Of a stretch of DNA of 64,000 nt, positions 37,214 through 47,145 are shown in pieces. Each line of letters begins with the position of its first letter. Position 1 is the stretch's first letter. The stretch comes from Rhizoctonia solani (Eukaryota > Basidiomycota > Agaricomycetes > Cantharellales > Ceratobasidiaceae): the NCBI RefSeq assembly GCF_016906535.1, contig NC_057380.1:1798001-1862000 (forward strand), in the 5' to 3' direction. Made by a program: the position numbers and the translations under genes. The notes below the pieces were generated by a model. That model made no database searches. It was not told the DNA's origin and saw only the letters and a list, made by a program, of their open reading frames with translations.

Positions 37214-39332
37214 TCACCCACGACCCCAGCGACGTTTTTTCTTCTTGGCTCCTTCCTCGGGGTTCAAATCTCCTTCTTCGACCGGTCGTTGGCACGTCGG
37301 GCATCTACCAGACACATCAACCAGCCACGGATCGAGGCACTCTTTCTGTATCCACCAAATCATCATTTAGTTGGCTCTTTTCGGTCACAGCTAAAGCTGT
37401 ACTACTCACGTGAAACACGTGTCCGCACGCCAGTAACCGCAACGGTTCAGCCGCACTTTCTCCGTCCTCCCCAACCCTTCTCGGAGGTTCAAAGTCCGTC
37501 AGACAAATAGCACAAGCCGCCCGGTTCGCTTCGAGCTTCACAAAAGGATACTCGTTCTTTTCCCACTCGGCGGCTTCCACATCGTCTGGTTGATTCTTGC
37601 TCTGATCCGTGTTGGACTTTTTCGGTTTCTTTTTGAGAAAGAAAAATCGACGTTTGGGAGCGGTGGGTGTGGGCACGGAGGTGGCTGGAGGGTATACATG
37701 CGCGGGCTCGGGCGCTGTTGGCTCTGTGGCTCTGTGGCTGTGGCGGTAGGGATGTACATGACGAGAGGTATGCGGTCTACCATTGTGCGTGGCATTTTAG
37801 GTATGTCAGGATTGATAGACCCATTCGGCCTCCGGGTCGAATTGGGTTACGGCCCATGCATACCAAAATTATGTTGATAGTAACCTGTGCACATGGAATC
37901 GAATCAGTTTATGCCACGAGTTTACGATAAGAAACAAGCACTCACGTAAACTAACGGACCAATCACAAATACTACTAATGCTACCAAAAGCATCTCGGCG
38001 ACAACCAAATATCCAAGGCACAGGAGAGCAAAAGTAAGCCACCAAATATAAGGAGAAGTGTATCGACATGAGGCGATTGACCCATATAGGAGTATATTGG
38101 CGGTAACAAACCAGACCAATCCATAAAGGACTTGGAAGGATGAACATCTAGAGAGGGGTAAGTATCGAAAGAAAAGCGCTACAGCTTGTACTTACCGTGA
38201 ATACCAACGCTCCTCATGTTCTCGCCTTTCTCTGATCCTCCTCATTCCTTGTACGATTTCGATAGACCGAGGGGAACCACTCATCGTTGCGTCCTAAATT
38301 AGAATAACGTTGGCCCGATCACATTGATATAGAAGTCATTAGGACGCACGATCATATCTAAATCTTCCTCTCTACCAGCGCCCATAGTCCAATGATGAGG
38401 GAGAGAGCGAGAAGCTATCGGTCCGTTGGGAGATGTTGGGCCTACGTCGTGTTAGAATATGCGCCGAATGAACGGGAGAGAAACAACAACCTGTTGGAGA
38501 ATTTGGCGCTGATCTCATTCTCCCCGAGTTTAAATTATTTCTCCTTACACGTCGAACTTCACGGCTGAGTCTCGCACGTTCCACAGCAAGTAATTGATCC
38601 GTACTACAAAATAAGATTTATTAGACATGTAGACATTCGACCAAACTGAGGCTATGCAGTTTTTGTAGGAAATAGGAATATGTTCTAAAAGAGGCGAATC
38701 AAGAATCATCACACACCTCGGCCTAACTGCCCTAACGTACTCCCACCATGCCATGCCCAACCCTAAAAACGCCTTGACAGCCCAAACAATATTCCAAGCG
38801 CCTAATGGGCGATCACACGCCTGCCACTGGCTCATCCCAAACCCTCCATCGACCAATGGCCGCCCATCGGGGGGAACACTATCAGGTCGGGAAGAAAGCC
38901 CGAGCAAGACTGCTATGACAATGAGCTCGGAGGTGCCAAAACCCAAGCGCCAGGCCAGCGATGCTTTAGGAGTGGCAAGACCAAGCGCACGCCTGATTCG
39001 GGTGCTTATGGGTGGTCGTGCTGGCTGACGGGGCTGACGGGGAGGCGGCAATGGTATATCTGAAGAGGTGATGATGCGTTGCTCGAACGACGTTGGTGTG
39101 ACTGTCGTGCAGGTGCTTCATTTGACAATGAGCGAATTGCGTCTACAATCACTGGGTCCAAAGCTATTCGCCCAGGCGTTGGAGTTGTTGTGGTCGCTTC
39201 AGTGGGGCCAGCATTGGTGTTGGGATTTGTTTGTTGTGAAACTAAATTTGACCCATTTTCTCCACTGACGGGTTCATGCTCTGAGGCTGTAGGTGTAGGT
39301 AGGCGTATATTCTCCGGTGCATGCGTCGACAT
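37214..39332 (-). CDS. Multi-pass membrane RING-H2 E3 ubiquitin ligase
   Basis: Membrane-anchored ubiquitin ligase candidate. ATG 39332 gives MSTHAPENIRLPTPTASEHE and a polar cytosolic head. Near 39070 a 1-nt shift is needed to continue into SSDIPLPPPRQPRQPARPPI, then a first hydrophobic block (FGTSELIVIAVLLGLS), a second (WNIVWAVKAFLGLGMAWWEY), a basic segment VERARLSREVRRVRRNN, a third around LSLIIGLWALVE and a large hydrophobic exon at about 37940-38140 (GLVWFVTANILLYGSI, LTFALLCLGYLVVAEMLLVA). The RING starts AACAICLTDFEPPRR, then LLACGHVFH, an intron of about 70 nt, KECLDPWLVD and CPTCQRPVEEGD. The Cys/His spacing suits RING-H2. The tail is lysine-rich (KKKKRRWGRG), with TGA at 37214-37216. 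Substrates cannot be inferred. Apart from the single shift the gene looks complete. Confidence 0.8.
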
Positions 39333-40789
39333 GACGAGGTGCGATCGCAGGGGCCGTCGTCGCCCGGTTCGAAGAAGTCCTAGTTTAGTTTAGCGCTCAA
39401 AGGACGCCGAGGGCAGAATCCAAACGGCGTTGGTTGAAAGAGAGGATCCAATTTATCTAATATAAAATGATACAGAATATGGAAGATTAATCGATGTTGG
39501 ACGGCAGCATTCCGCCGGGGTCGTGGTAGAGTGTGAGCCGTGGGTGACGTTTTGGCCGACCATGTCGTATCTCATATCGTGATCAGCTGAGTAATTGGTC
39601 GAGACTAAGTAAGGGCCGCTTCCCAGTGGCTTTAATTTGACCTCTTTGAAAAATGTAAAGTGTATAATCCGTCCCTTCCGATTATTCGCGTCATCGGTTT
39701 ATCGTGCCAAGTTACCACGGGCTTTCCATGACGAACTCAACACAATTCGTGACAGACCGAAGCCGTTATGTTATGTCATCTATGCCGTTGTCCTGGGTGG
39801 GGCCGGCCAATGCCCCCTAAAATAAGAGATCTTTAACGTAGTTGATACTGTACTTAGAAATAGGGTGATTTATCCCACAGGTTCCTAACGAAGAAATATA
39901 GAGAGGAAGGTGACCTAGATGTGTAATTAGGTAGACGCAGATTGCATCGCCTTTTCTCCCGTAAACGTGCGATTACCAGGAATCTATACGATCTATAGCT
40001 AATGGATTCGTATCATTTCACAGTTCTCAATTGTTGACCATCGTCCCTGGCACTCGCTGTGACTGAGTGAGGGAGAAGAATCAAAATTCCCACAAATTGG
40101 ATTTCTAGCAAGTGCATTAATTTCTCAACAAAATCATCTATTTCTCAAAAGGACCAGTTAACTCCAGAGCGCTCCGGATATCTCCAGGGTCTTCTGGAGC
40201 GGCCCGGAGCTAAACCGCCTGATTGGAGAAAATGGGGATGCACTTTAGTTGGTCATCATAAATTGGCGCGAACTAGAGTCTCCCGTAAACTATACTAACC
40301 TGAATCGTCTGGATTATCCTAGCGTACACTAGCTTTTGAGCAACCTGTGGTGGGGTAACTACAAAAAGCTGGAACCCATCTTTATCATTGGGATGCTTTA
40401 TTATCGGGATGAATATAATCTGCGGTGCAGCTTGATTCGTGATAAATAATATAATAGGCGCCAGTCAGATCACATGAATCTTCCTTTGCGAAGCGCCGTC
40501 ATGTGTTGCATATATCTTTTGGCCTGATATACATACACCCGGTCTGGTAGTTAAGGGGGGCGAAAAAAGATGCGATTCAAGAGAAAGGAACCTGTTCAAA
40601 TGTATGCCAACAAAAAGGTTAAACCATACACAATCAATAATATTGGCCTTACGCGATTCGGCGCTCACTTTGACTTTTTCCAAGTAGAGCAACCACCATA
40701 CTCGGATACGAGCTAACACCCCTGGATGTTCAATGACCATAAAACAAATGGACTCACAACTTTGCAATTTTGCTTAGTACTGCCTATAG
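39333..40789. other. Intergenic, no supported gene
   Basis: AT-rich spacer. No domain or spliced gene seen; the short open frames are unsupported. Confidence 0.45.
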
Positions 40790-41083
40790 CTAAGATAACC
40801 AGAAGCCGGTGCCACTTTGCATTGTTACCTTTAAGTCAACCCTTAGTAGTTTCTCATTCGTGTCCTCGTACTTTTTACTTGGTATGGGCGCTGTGATAGT
40901 GTTAACATCAAACATAACCATGCTTGTATCGCCGACAAGGGTATGCGTAAATGAAGACTGCAGCTACAGAAAGACTAAACCCGTAAATATAGCAAATAGT
41001 TCAGGCTGTAGGACAAGCCAAGAGCATACCCTTGCATAACTTACATTTGTCTTCAGAGTATGAAGCGCTAGCATGTAGCCGGA
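40790..41083 (-). pseudogene. C-terminal relic of the neighbouring membrane-protein family
   Basis: Reading minus from 41083 gives YMLALHTLKTNVSYARVCSW, then LVLQPELFAIFTGLVFL, one stop, LQSSFTHTLVGDTSMVMFDV and IPSKKYEDTNEKLL, ending at TAG 40790-40792. This lines up residue by residue with the C-terminal region of the gene at 41789-43660 (YAPALPTLQASVSSTRVYAW, LLTGDTRMVMFDI). Only the last transmembrane helix and tail are left. Both copies are on the same strand, about 0.7 kb apart, suggesting an old tandem duplication. Confidence 0.7.
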
Positions 41084-41788
41084 GATTATCCGGGTATAGT
41101 ACAATATATGTGACCAGATTTCCGCAGGGAATAGACTTTCTGATGAAACGTACCAAAAACGGTCTACGTGAACGTCCGAAAATTTTTGACCTGGACAATT
41201 ACGTAGACTGTTTTCGGTACGGTTCTAACCAATTGTTTGAGGAAGCCGCAGAAATCCCGAAGATACAAATAGACTTCCGGTAAGTTTCCGACCAGTACTA
41301 CAAGGCTGTTTCTTAGGTAATTTCCGTATTTTTAATTGACACGTGTGATTTCGGACATAAAGATGGAGTCCGTTCACGAGTTTCGCAAAATTGAGTAGCA
41401 TCACAGTCAAAGCTAAGGTATAGTGTATATTTTCGACTCTGTTTCATATCGTCTCATGGTACCCGTAGATTGTTTTACGTTTATGTACATACAAGATAGT
41501 TCACTACATCGTAGTCAAGGCTGGTATTGTTCTAAATTCAGCTTCGACACACCTGCGCTCCCGAGAAAGACTGAGCATACACGCATGTATACCGTAGGGT
41601 GCAAGATATGAGTCGGAGGGTAACACATTATTGGGGCCCTCTGAGGCATTAAAAATACTTGAGCACACTCAATAATCGAACACAACCTAGCTCTGGCATT
41701 GATATCGTCCACGCTATATCTACTAAACTTTGATTTCAATAAGTTATGGATACATGGATAACAAAAATGGCTCACAAGATGGCCTACA
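41084..41788. other. Spacer between relic and membrane-protein gene
   Basis: May hold further unrecognisable parts of the duplicated membrane-protein gene; nothing I can align by eye. Confidence 0.35.
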
Positions 41789-43660
41789 CTAACTATACTC
41801 CCGTCTTCGGAAGCCAGATGCTATTATTACTTTCCATCTATCCTCATCTGGCTTAATTCCGAGCAGCTCCTCCTTCCCGGACTTGCCTTTCCTGTTAGGT
41901 ACAGGCACTTCGGTGCTATCAATGTCGAACATAACCATACGTGTATCACCCGTGAGTAGGTGTTTTGATGATAATTCAAGATATAAGAATATCGTGCCCG
42001 CGAGTGTGGCAAGTAAGTGGAGGACGAGCCACGCGTAGACTCGAGTGGAGCTAACGCTCGCTTGAAGTGTTGGAAGTGCTGGGGCGTAACTTGAATTTAG
42101 TGGCGGAAGGTCACTTGAAATGGAATCAGTCCATGAGTTCCAAACACTCGAGTAACAGCGGGTGAGCAACGCCTTGATGTAAGTTTCGAGGTCACTGGTT
42201 GGATCCGGAAGTGACTCTCGTAGCGGCGCGATGGCAGGCAGGTACTTGTACATATCTTGTAATACCATATATATGAAGGGTATTTCAAGCACGGCGCCAT
42301 TGACTGGCGGCCCTGCCTCTAGCCACTCCATTGCCGTGTCATTTTGAACCGTGGAGAATGCGCTGACGCGACAATTTCGACACAGCCCAACGCCTGCCTC
42401 AAAAGATATTTTGGCGTAGGCGAAGCAGCCATACAACTCGTAAATAACATCGCCAACCTTTGTCTGATTTAGAGCGTATCCAAAGGTAGGTATGGTGGTG
42501 TTTTGGGCTATAAAAGTACAGTTGCTGCAGCGAATGGATGGGGAGCTTCTGATGTGGTCCATCTGGACGTTGATAAGCAGTGACCAGGTTTGTGTTATGT
42601 TGGCACTACCATCAGGTCTGAGGTTAGCCATTAATGCGGCTCCCCGAGGTTCTGACATCACATCATGGAAGTTAGGGTAAATATCCGAACGGTTTACCAT
42701 CTCGTTGTATGTTTGGTTCAAGTAATTGTCAGGTCCTGAGAGCCATTCGATTTTCTTGACTATGAAATACGGTAGAAAGATGCTATCGACCGTGCTATTG
42801 ACGTCCAGACGGGCGACAGAGCTTGTAACACGTTTAAAAACATATTCTTCAACCTTCTGGCCCCAAGGCAAGTTCAAATTCTTCACTAAGAAACTCCGGA
42901 AGTTGGCGCTATAGGCATAGCTGGCATGAAAGTCGTACGAGTCCCAACCAACTTGCTTAATGGTATCCGATAACAGTCCCGTATATGCGATAGTGTAACT
43001 CGACAAAGACCCTGAAGGCTTTAGAGTAGAGCTATTGGGGACCCAGGATATGGCACCTGTGAGTAGCGGTGACGCTGGGTACGGTGCCAATGTAAATAAG
43101 AGAACCATCCCAATCAAGAAATTCTGGGAATGCCTCAAGTAGGCCTTCGGGGGGGAATCCCATAACTGATTATCCATGATATATCGTGTCGGTATACCCC
43201 GTTACGTTCCGCAAGGAAGAACATGACGCGCAGACATAGCGGTCCAGTCCAGGCAGCACCAATCCACCGAAGTATCATCAACGCGCCTGATAGCATCGTC
43301 ACAACATCCGATTGCAGTATATTATACCGACCCAGAGTGCTAGAGTCCTCGCTCCCGTCAGCAAGCTTGATTCGTGGCTGCCGCTCCAGGTACAGTTGAG
43401 TTCTGTTGAGACCGTATAAGAGGGTCATTGCTATCCCAAGATCCAAGGAAGTGTATAACTAAGGGCAAGGCCATAAATAGCCTGTCCTTAATTCCTCGGC
43501 CACGCCCGGGGGACAGACCTTCAGTAACGCCGGTCTCTTTAGCAGCATTAGGGTCGTGAGGGAGCAAGGGGACCGAGTTATAAGCCAGATCGAGCTCCTT
43601 TGACTCGGTGCCATCGACTGGCCATCGAAGGGGCTCGGTGGAGAATTCTTTCGACTCCAT
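41789..43660 (-). CDS. Membrane protein of unknown family with glycosylated-looking ectodomain
   Basis: Not a family I can name. ATG 43660 gives MESKEFSTEPLRWPVDGTES, a cytosolic head, then a hydrophobic helix (RLFMALPLVIHFL), a second (VTMLSGALMILRWIGAAWTG), SWIISYGIPP and a third (NFLIGMVLLFTLAPYPA). A long central region of about 350 residues has at least eight N-X-S/T sequons and paired cysteines (SIRCSNCTF, GLCRNCRVSAF), as expected of an extracellular or luminal domain. The final helix is YAWLVLHLLATLAGTIFLYL, followed by a short cytosolic tail ending RRREYS and TAG 41789-41791. Two 1-nt shifts interrupt the frame, near 43447 (GG in TTCCTTGG) and in the seven-G run at 43149-43155. It appears intronless. 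A truncated paralogue lies downstream. Role unknown; a surface or receptor-like protein is only a guess. Confidence 0.7.
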
Positions 43661-44920
43661 CTGGTAGGGTTATTACAACATAAGCTAGAGAAAGACTGAG
43701 AGGTGTGGTATGATCACCTGCGGATGAGTAATATATGTGTAAGAAGAAAACAATCCTTGTCTGACTGAGGCCGTGCGATGACGCGAGACAATAGTGACGA
43801 AAAAGTGAATAAATCAAGACCGGCTTTAGATAGAAGGGGGGGGTCGCACTGGGCTCCTATTATATGGGGTTGATAGCGCATGTACCAACATGATTGTTTG
43901 TATCAAACCGATCTGTTTGCTACATCGGGTATAGCTAAAAAGCGGTGCAACAGATGAGGGAGCGAACCCCGTTATACAGTAGAGCACAGTTGCAACTGAC
44001 CCTACTCCTCTAATTTGATTAGCGCCTTCGGGTTTCCCAACTTCCCCGCCAGATATCGAGACAAAAAGTGACCTGACACATAAAAAAAGCATTCCAGACC
44101 TAGGCCTAGGAGCATCTCCTAGAATATTTTCACGCCTATAGCAGCTGTATGGTCCCATAATATTGAACTTCAAACGCGCCGCGAAGCCCGGGACTGGATG
44201 ACCCATTCCATCAATGCTTTAATATACCACCCTTCTGATGAAATTGATACGATAGTGAACGCCAAGTAAATCATGCACCGCGTGAATCAGGGTAATACCG
44301 GTACCACACGTGCATATTCGCTTTACCTATGGTGGGCAGAGTGGCAAGAGCCGCCCAACAAATTTGCCAGAAACTAATACCTATGTGTATGCGCGGCGAC
44401 TCATGGGGAAAAAATTATATGACGACTTACCTGTACTGTTCCACCATACTGCCGTACCACGATTACTGAGTAATTTTCTTGCGCAGCGTTTCAACAAGTT
44501 GTTGTATCCTAGTCTCGCCCTCTAATTTTCCGGGAATGCAAATCTAATCATAAGAAGACATGATCCCAATCGTGTCGGGGTTCTGAATCGGAGTATGCAG
44601 CCTAAATCATCCCCAGTTACAGCACGTGTCACTCACGAGGAACCCCGCAAGCCACAACCCATGGCCAATGAGCTTCAGCCCGATGTTTTGCATCAGCACG
44701 CGTACGATGCCATGCTCGTCAGCCTCCGCCCTTGCAATCGGACGAGGCAAGAGACCATGCGTAGTTTCGTAAAAGGCTTCTCGATGAGTCGGTTTAAATG
44801 ACAATCCCCCTGAGCCAAAAATTCAAAACAGCAATATTTCCCTGCTTATAGCAGTCGGACGCCTACCCGCAGCTCACCACAAGTTCGCAACTGACCCGCG
44901 ACCCATATACCACCCACATC
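43661..44920. other. Intergenic, no supported gene
   Basis: Divergent upstream regions of the membrane-protein gene and the SH3 ORF. No domain-bearing ORF is seen; the frame at 44310-44525 is unsupported. Confidence 0.4.
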
Positions 44921-45208
44921 ATGGAGGAATTACTAACAGATGTCCCGACGTTATTCTGGGTCCAAGCAATCTACGACTACACGCCCCATGACGATAACGG
45001 AATAGCGTTCGTGCGGGGCGATTTGATAGAAGTTCTTAATACCTTACCGAGTGGATGGTGGGATGGACTTATACGGGGCGAAAGGGGATGGTTTCCGAGT
45101 AACCATGTGGTCATAGTTGATTATCGGGAAGTAATACTGGTTCCGCTTCGATTCAGAGGACAAGGAGACTCTGATAGCGAAGGAGAAACGGACTCTGATG
45201 GCGAATAG
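44921..45208 (+). CDS. Short SH3-domain protein
   Basis: A 95-residue intronless ORF with ATG at 44921. Residues about 12-65 form an SH3 domain: FWVQAIYDYTPHDDNGIAF has the ALYDY-type motif, GDLIEVLNTLPSGWWDGLI carries the paired Trp, and GERGWFPSNHV is the typical end. SH3 domains bind proline-rich peptides. The rest is an acidic Ser/Asp/Glu tail (GDSDSEGETDSDGE). The domain resembles the SH3 at the N-terminus of fungal Cdc25-type RasGEFs, but no GEF domain follows, and downstream sequence shows no continuing exons. It could be a truncated duplicate or a small adaptor protein. The SH3 call is firm; whether it is an expressed gene is open. Confidence 0.72.
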   Translation: MEELLTDVPTLFWVQAIYDYTPHDDNGIAFVRGDLIEVLNTLPSGWWDGLIRGERGWFPSNHVVIVDYREVILVPLRFRGQGDSDSEGETDSDGE

Positions 45209-45779
45209 CTGTGGGTAGTTTGTACTTAGTATCCGATTATTGGTTTGTACCTGAGCTGGTGGTTCAAGGTATAGATATGACCTATGACGTTATTCGAAGG
45301 AAGACGCTCTGTACTTATGGTTACCCGATTCGCCTAGTAAAGATTGATATCTTATCACATGTATTCTCTTTTAGGTTAGTGATCACCCTTCTTCAATGAG
45401 ACGTGCTTTGGTTCCGATTCTGTCGATCACTGGTCTACAAAGCATAAGCGACTCATCCAAATGATACTGGTGTAAACAATACTTCAAGTCAATCCACTGC
45501 TATCATGTCACCGAGAAAAATCTTGCCAGTATGACTCGCACAAACCAATCATAGGGCATTGGTTTGTAATTGATCACACGGCAGCCTGGACCAGATCAAC
45601 CAATACTGAATTAGGGTAACAGAAACTTATGGTAATATTACTAGTCTGGGTCCTAATAAACAAAAATGTCTCTAAGTATAACAAAGCATGGAAATCGTAA
45701 GCATAGCCATATTCATATGACATAAGACGCGCAGCAATTCTAGCTGTGTAATCACAGTCTAGAGATATTTTAAGTGAAG
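45209..45779. other. Convergent 3' intergenic region
   Basis: Between the SH3 ORF and the 3' end of the carrier gene. Nothing else is seen. Confidence 0.45.
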
Positions 45780-47145
45780 CTATGATTTGTTGAGGAAGTC
45801 TTTGACAGTTTCGTAGGTGAAGAAGGAAGTGGCTATGCTTGGTGCGACTTTGACTACAGGAATAGGTTAGATGAAAGGAGTCGAGTACCCTAGTCGGAAA
45901 ACGTACGTAGATTAGGCCACAGTCCCCTGTACAATCCCTGCATACCCTCCACTCTGACAATCGTCTGAAGAGCATCGATCGCACCATTGTATTTGTACCC
46001 CAACACGCCGGATTGCATGCCCACGACCTAAATACGAAATTTGCTGAGTATCTGACCGCTCGGGGATAGACACGCCAACAAACCTGCATCTTCTCTCCTC
46101 AAAACATCAAATGGATACGTGAGAGTCTGAGAGATGGATCCAGCCAGAGCACCGCACATCAATTTTCTCGGAGCCGAATAGTCTACCGTTGGATCGGGGG
46201 TCATAATTTGACGTAGACGTTCGTAGGCTGCAAAGTTGATACCAACGTATGGGGCGACTCCAACGGCCGTTGGGATCAAACCACTAAAGTATGGAATTAG
46301 TATTATTCGACGGGGTGCAAAGTTGAACGCACCGATAAAGCCCACGAATGCCGCCCTCTTCTCGCATGACTTTGAGTGTCATCCCCCACATGGAAGGCAC
46401 AGGTTGTCTCCGAGCAGGAGGATGTCCAGGTACGGGGGACGGATGTTGTAATAGGGTAGACATCGTTCGACGTCCTTGTGCACCAATCACTTGTGCACTT
46501 GCAGTTGGCATTGGTGCGGGAGCAGGAGCAGGAGGTGGGGTAGGGGCAGCGGCGGGAGTTGGAATGCGAATAGAAGCGGATGCAATAGACAGACGGGATC
46601 GTACGAGGTCGAGCGGATAGGTAGTCGTGACTGATGTTATCCCGGCCAAAGCACCTGCTAGCAGTCTGGTTGGGGTATCGAGTGGTTGCGTACCGTCCGA
46701 GGTAAATAGCTGTTGGTAGAATTGGCGGGGTAATTGTCGGAATGATCTATGTTTAGCAAGCGGGCAAGGGAGGGTTGGGCCATGAATTTACCTTCTTGAG
46801 CTTCTCATACGTCGTAAACTGTACGGCAGAATAGGGGACGATGCGCAAACAGTTTATGCCGTTACCAGCCATCATCCCTCTCCATCCCTCCTCGCGCCAC
46901 ATCTTCGCCAGAGACGGCCATACACCCACGTATGCGCTATTTGGGCCTGTGGGCTGGACTTGCCTATGATACAAACATTAAAAGCAAGAAATAATTGGTT
47001 AAACTACAACTTACAATATAATCTTCAACCTCTCTAAAGGCGAGACAACAGTTCGGGAAGCAGCACCCGCTATGCCGCCTGCCACAAAGTAGGACGCAGT
47101 CTGAGGCGACAAGAACGGTATACGGCCACGTTTTTCCGAGGACAT
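45780..47145 (-). CDS. Mitochondrial carrier family protein (YPR011C-like)
   Basis: Solute carrier of the inner mitochondrial membrane. ATG 47145 gives MSSEKRGRIPFLSPQTASYF, then the first module VAGGIAGAASRTVVSPLERL (PX[DE]XX[RK] motif SPLERLK), VYVGVWPSLAKMWREEGWRG-type sequence and NGINCLRIVPYSAVQF. The second module has LLAGALAGITSVTTTYPLDL, with the carrier motif YPLDLVRSR. The third has MCGALAGSISQTLTYPFDVL, then GLYRGLWPNL and KVAPSIATSFFTYETVKDFL; TAG at 45780-45782. Introns are about 50 nt. Between the second and third modules lies an unusual Pro/Ala run (PAPAPMPTASAQ) of roughly 50 residues with a basic stretch. A 1-nt shift occurs near 46085, where the usual RRKMQ would follow DVL. 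The order of motifs resembles the yeast YPR011C / adenosine-phosphosulfate group, but the substrate is uncertain. Confidence 0.82.

Noticed and set aside
43920..43990. tRNA-like T-arm (GGGGTTCGCTCCC on minus strand)
   Set aside because: No matching acceptor, D-arm or anticodon arm could be built.
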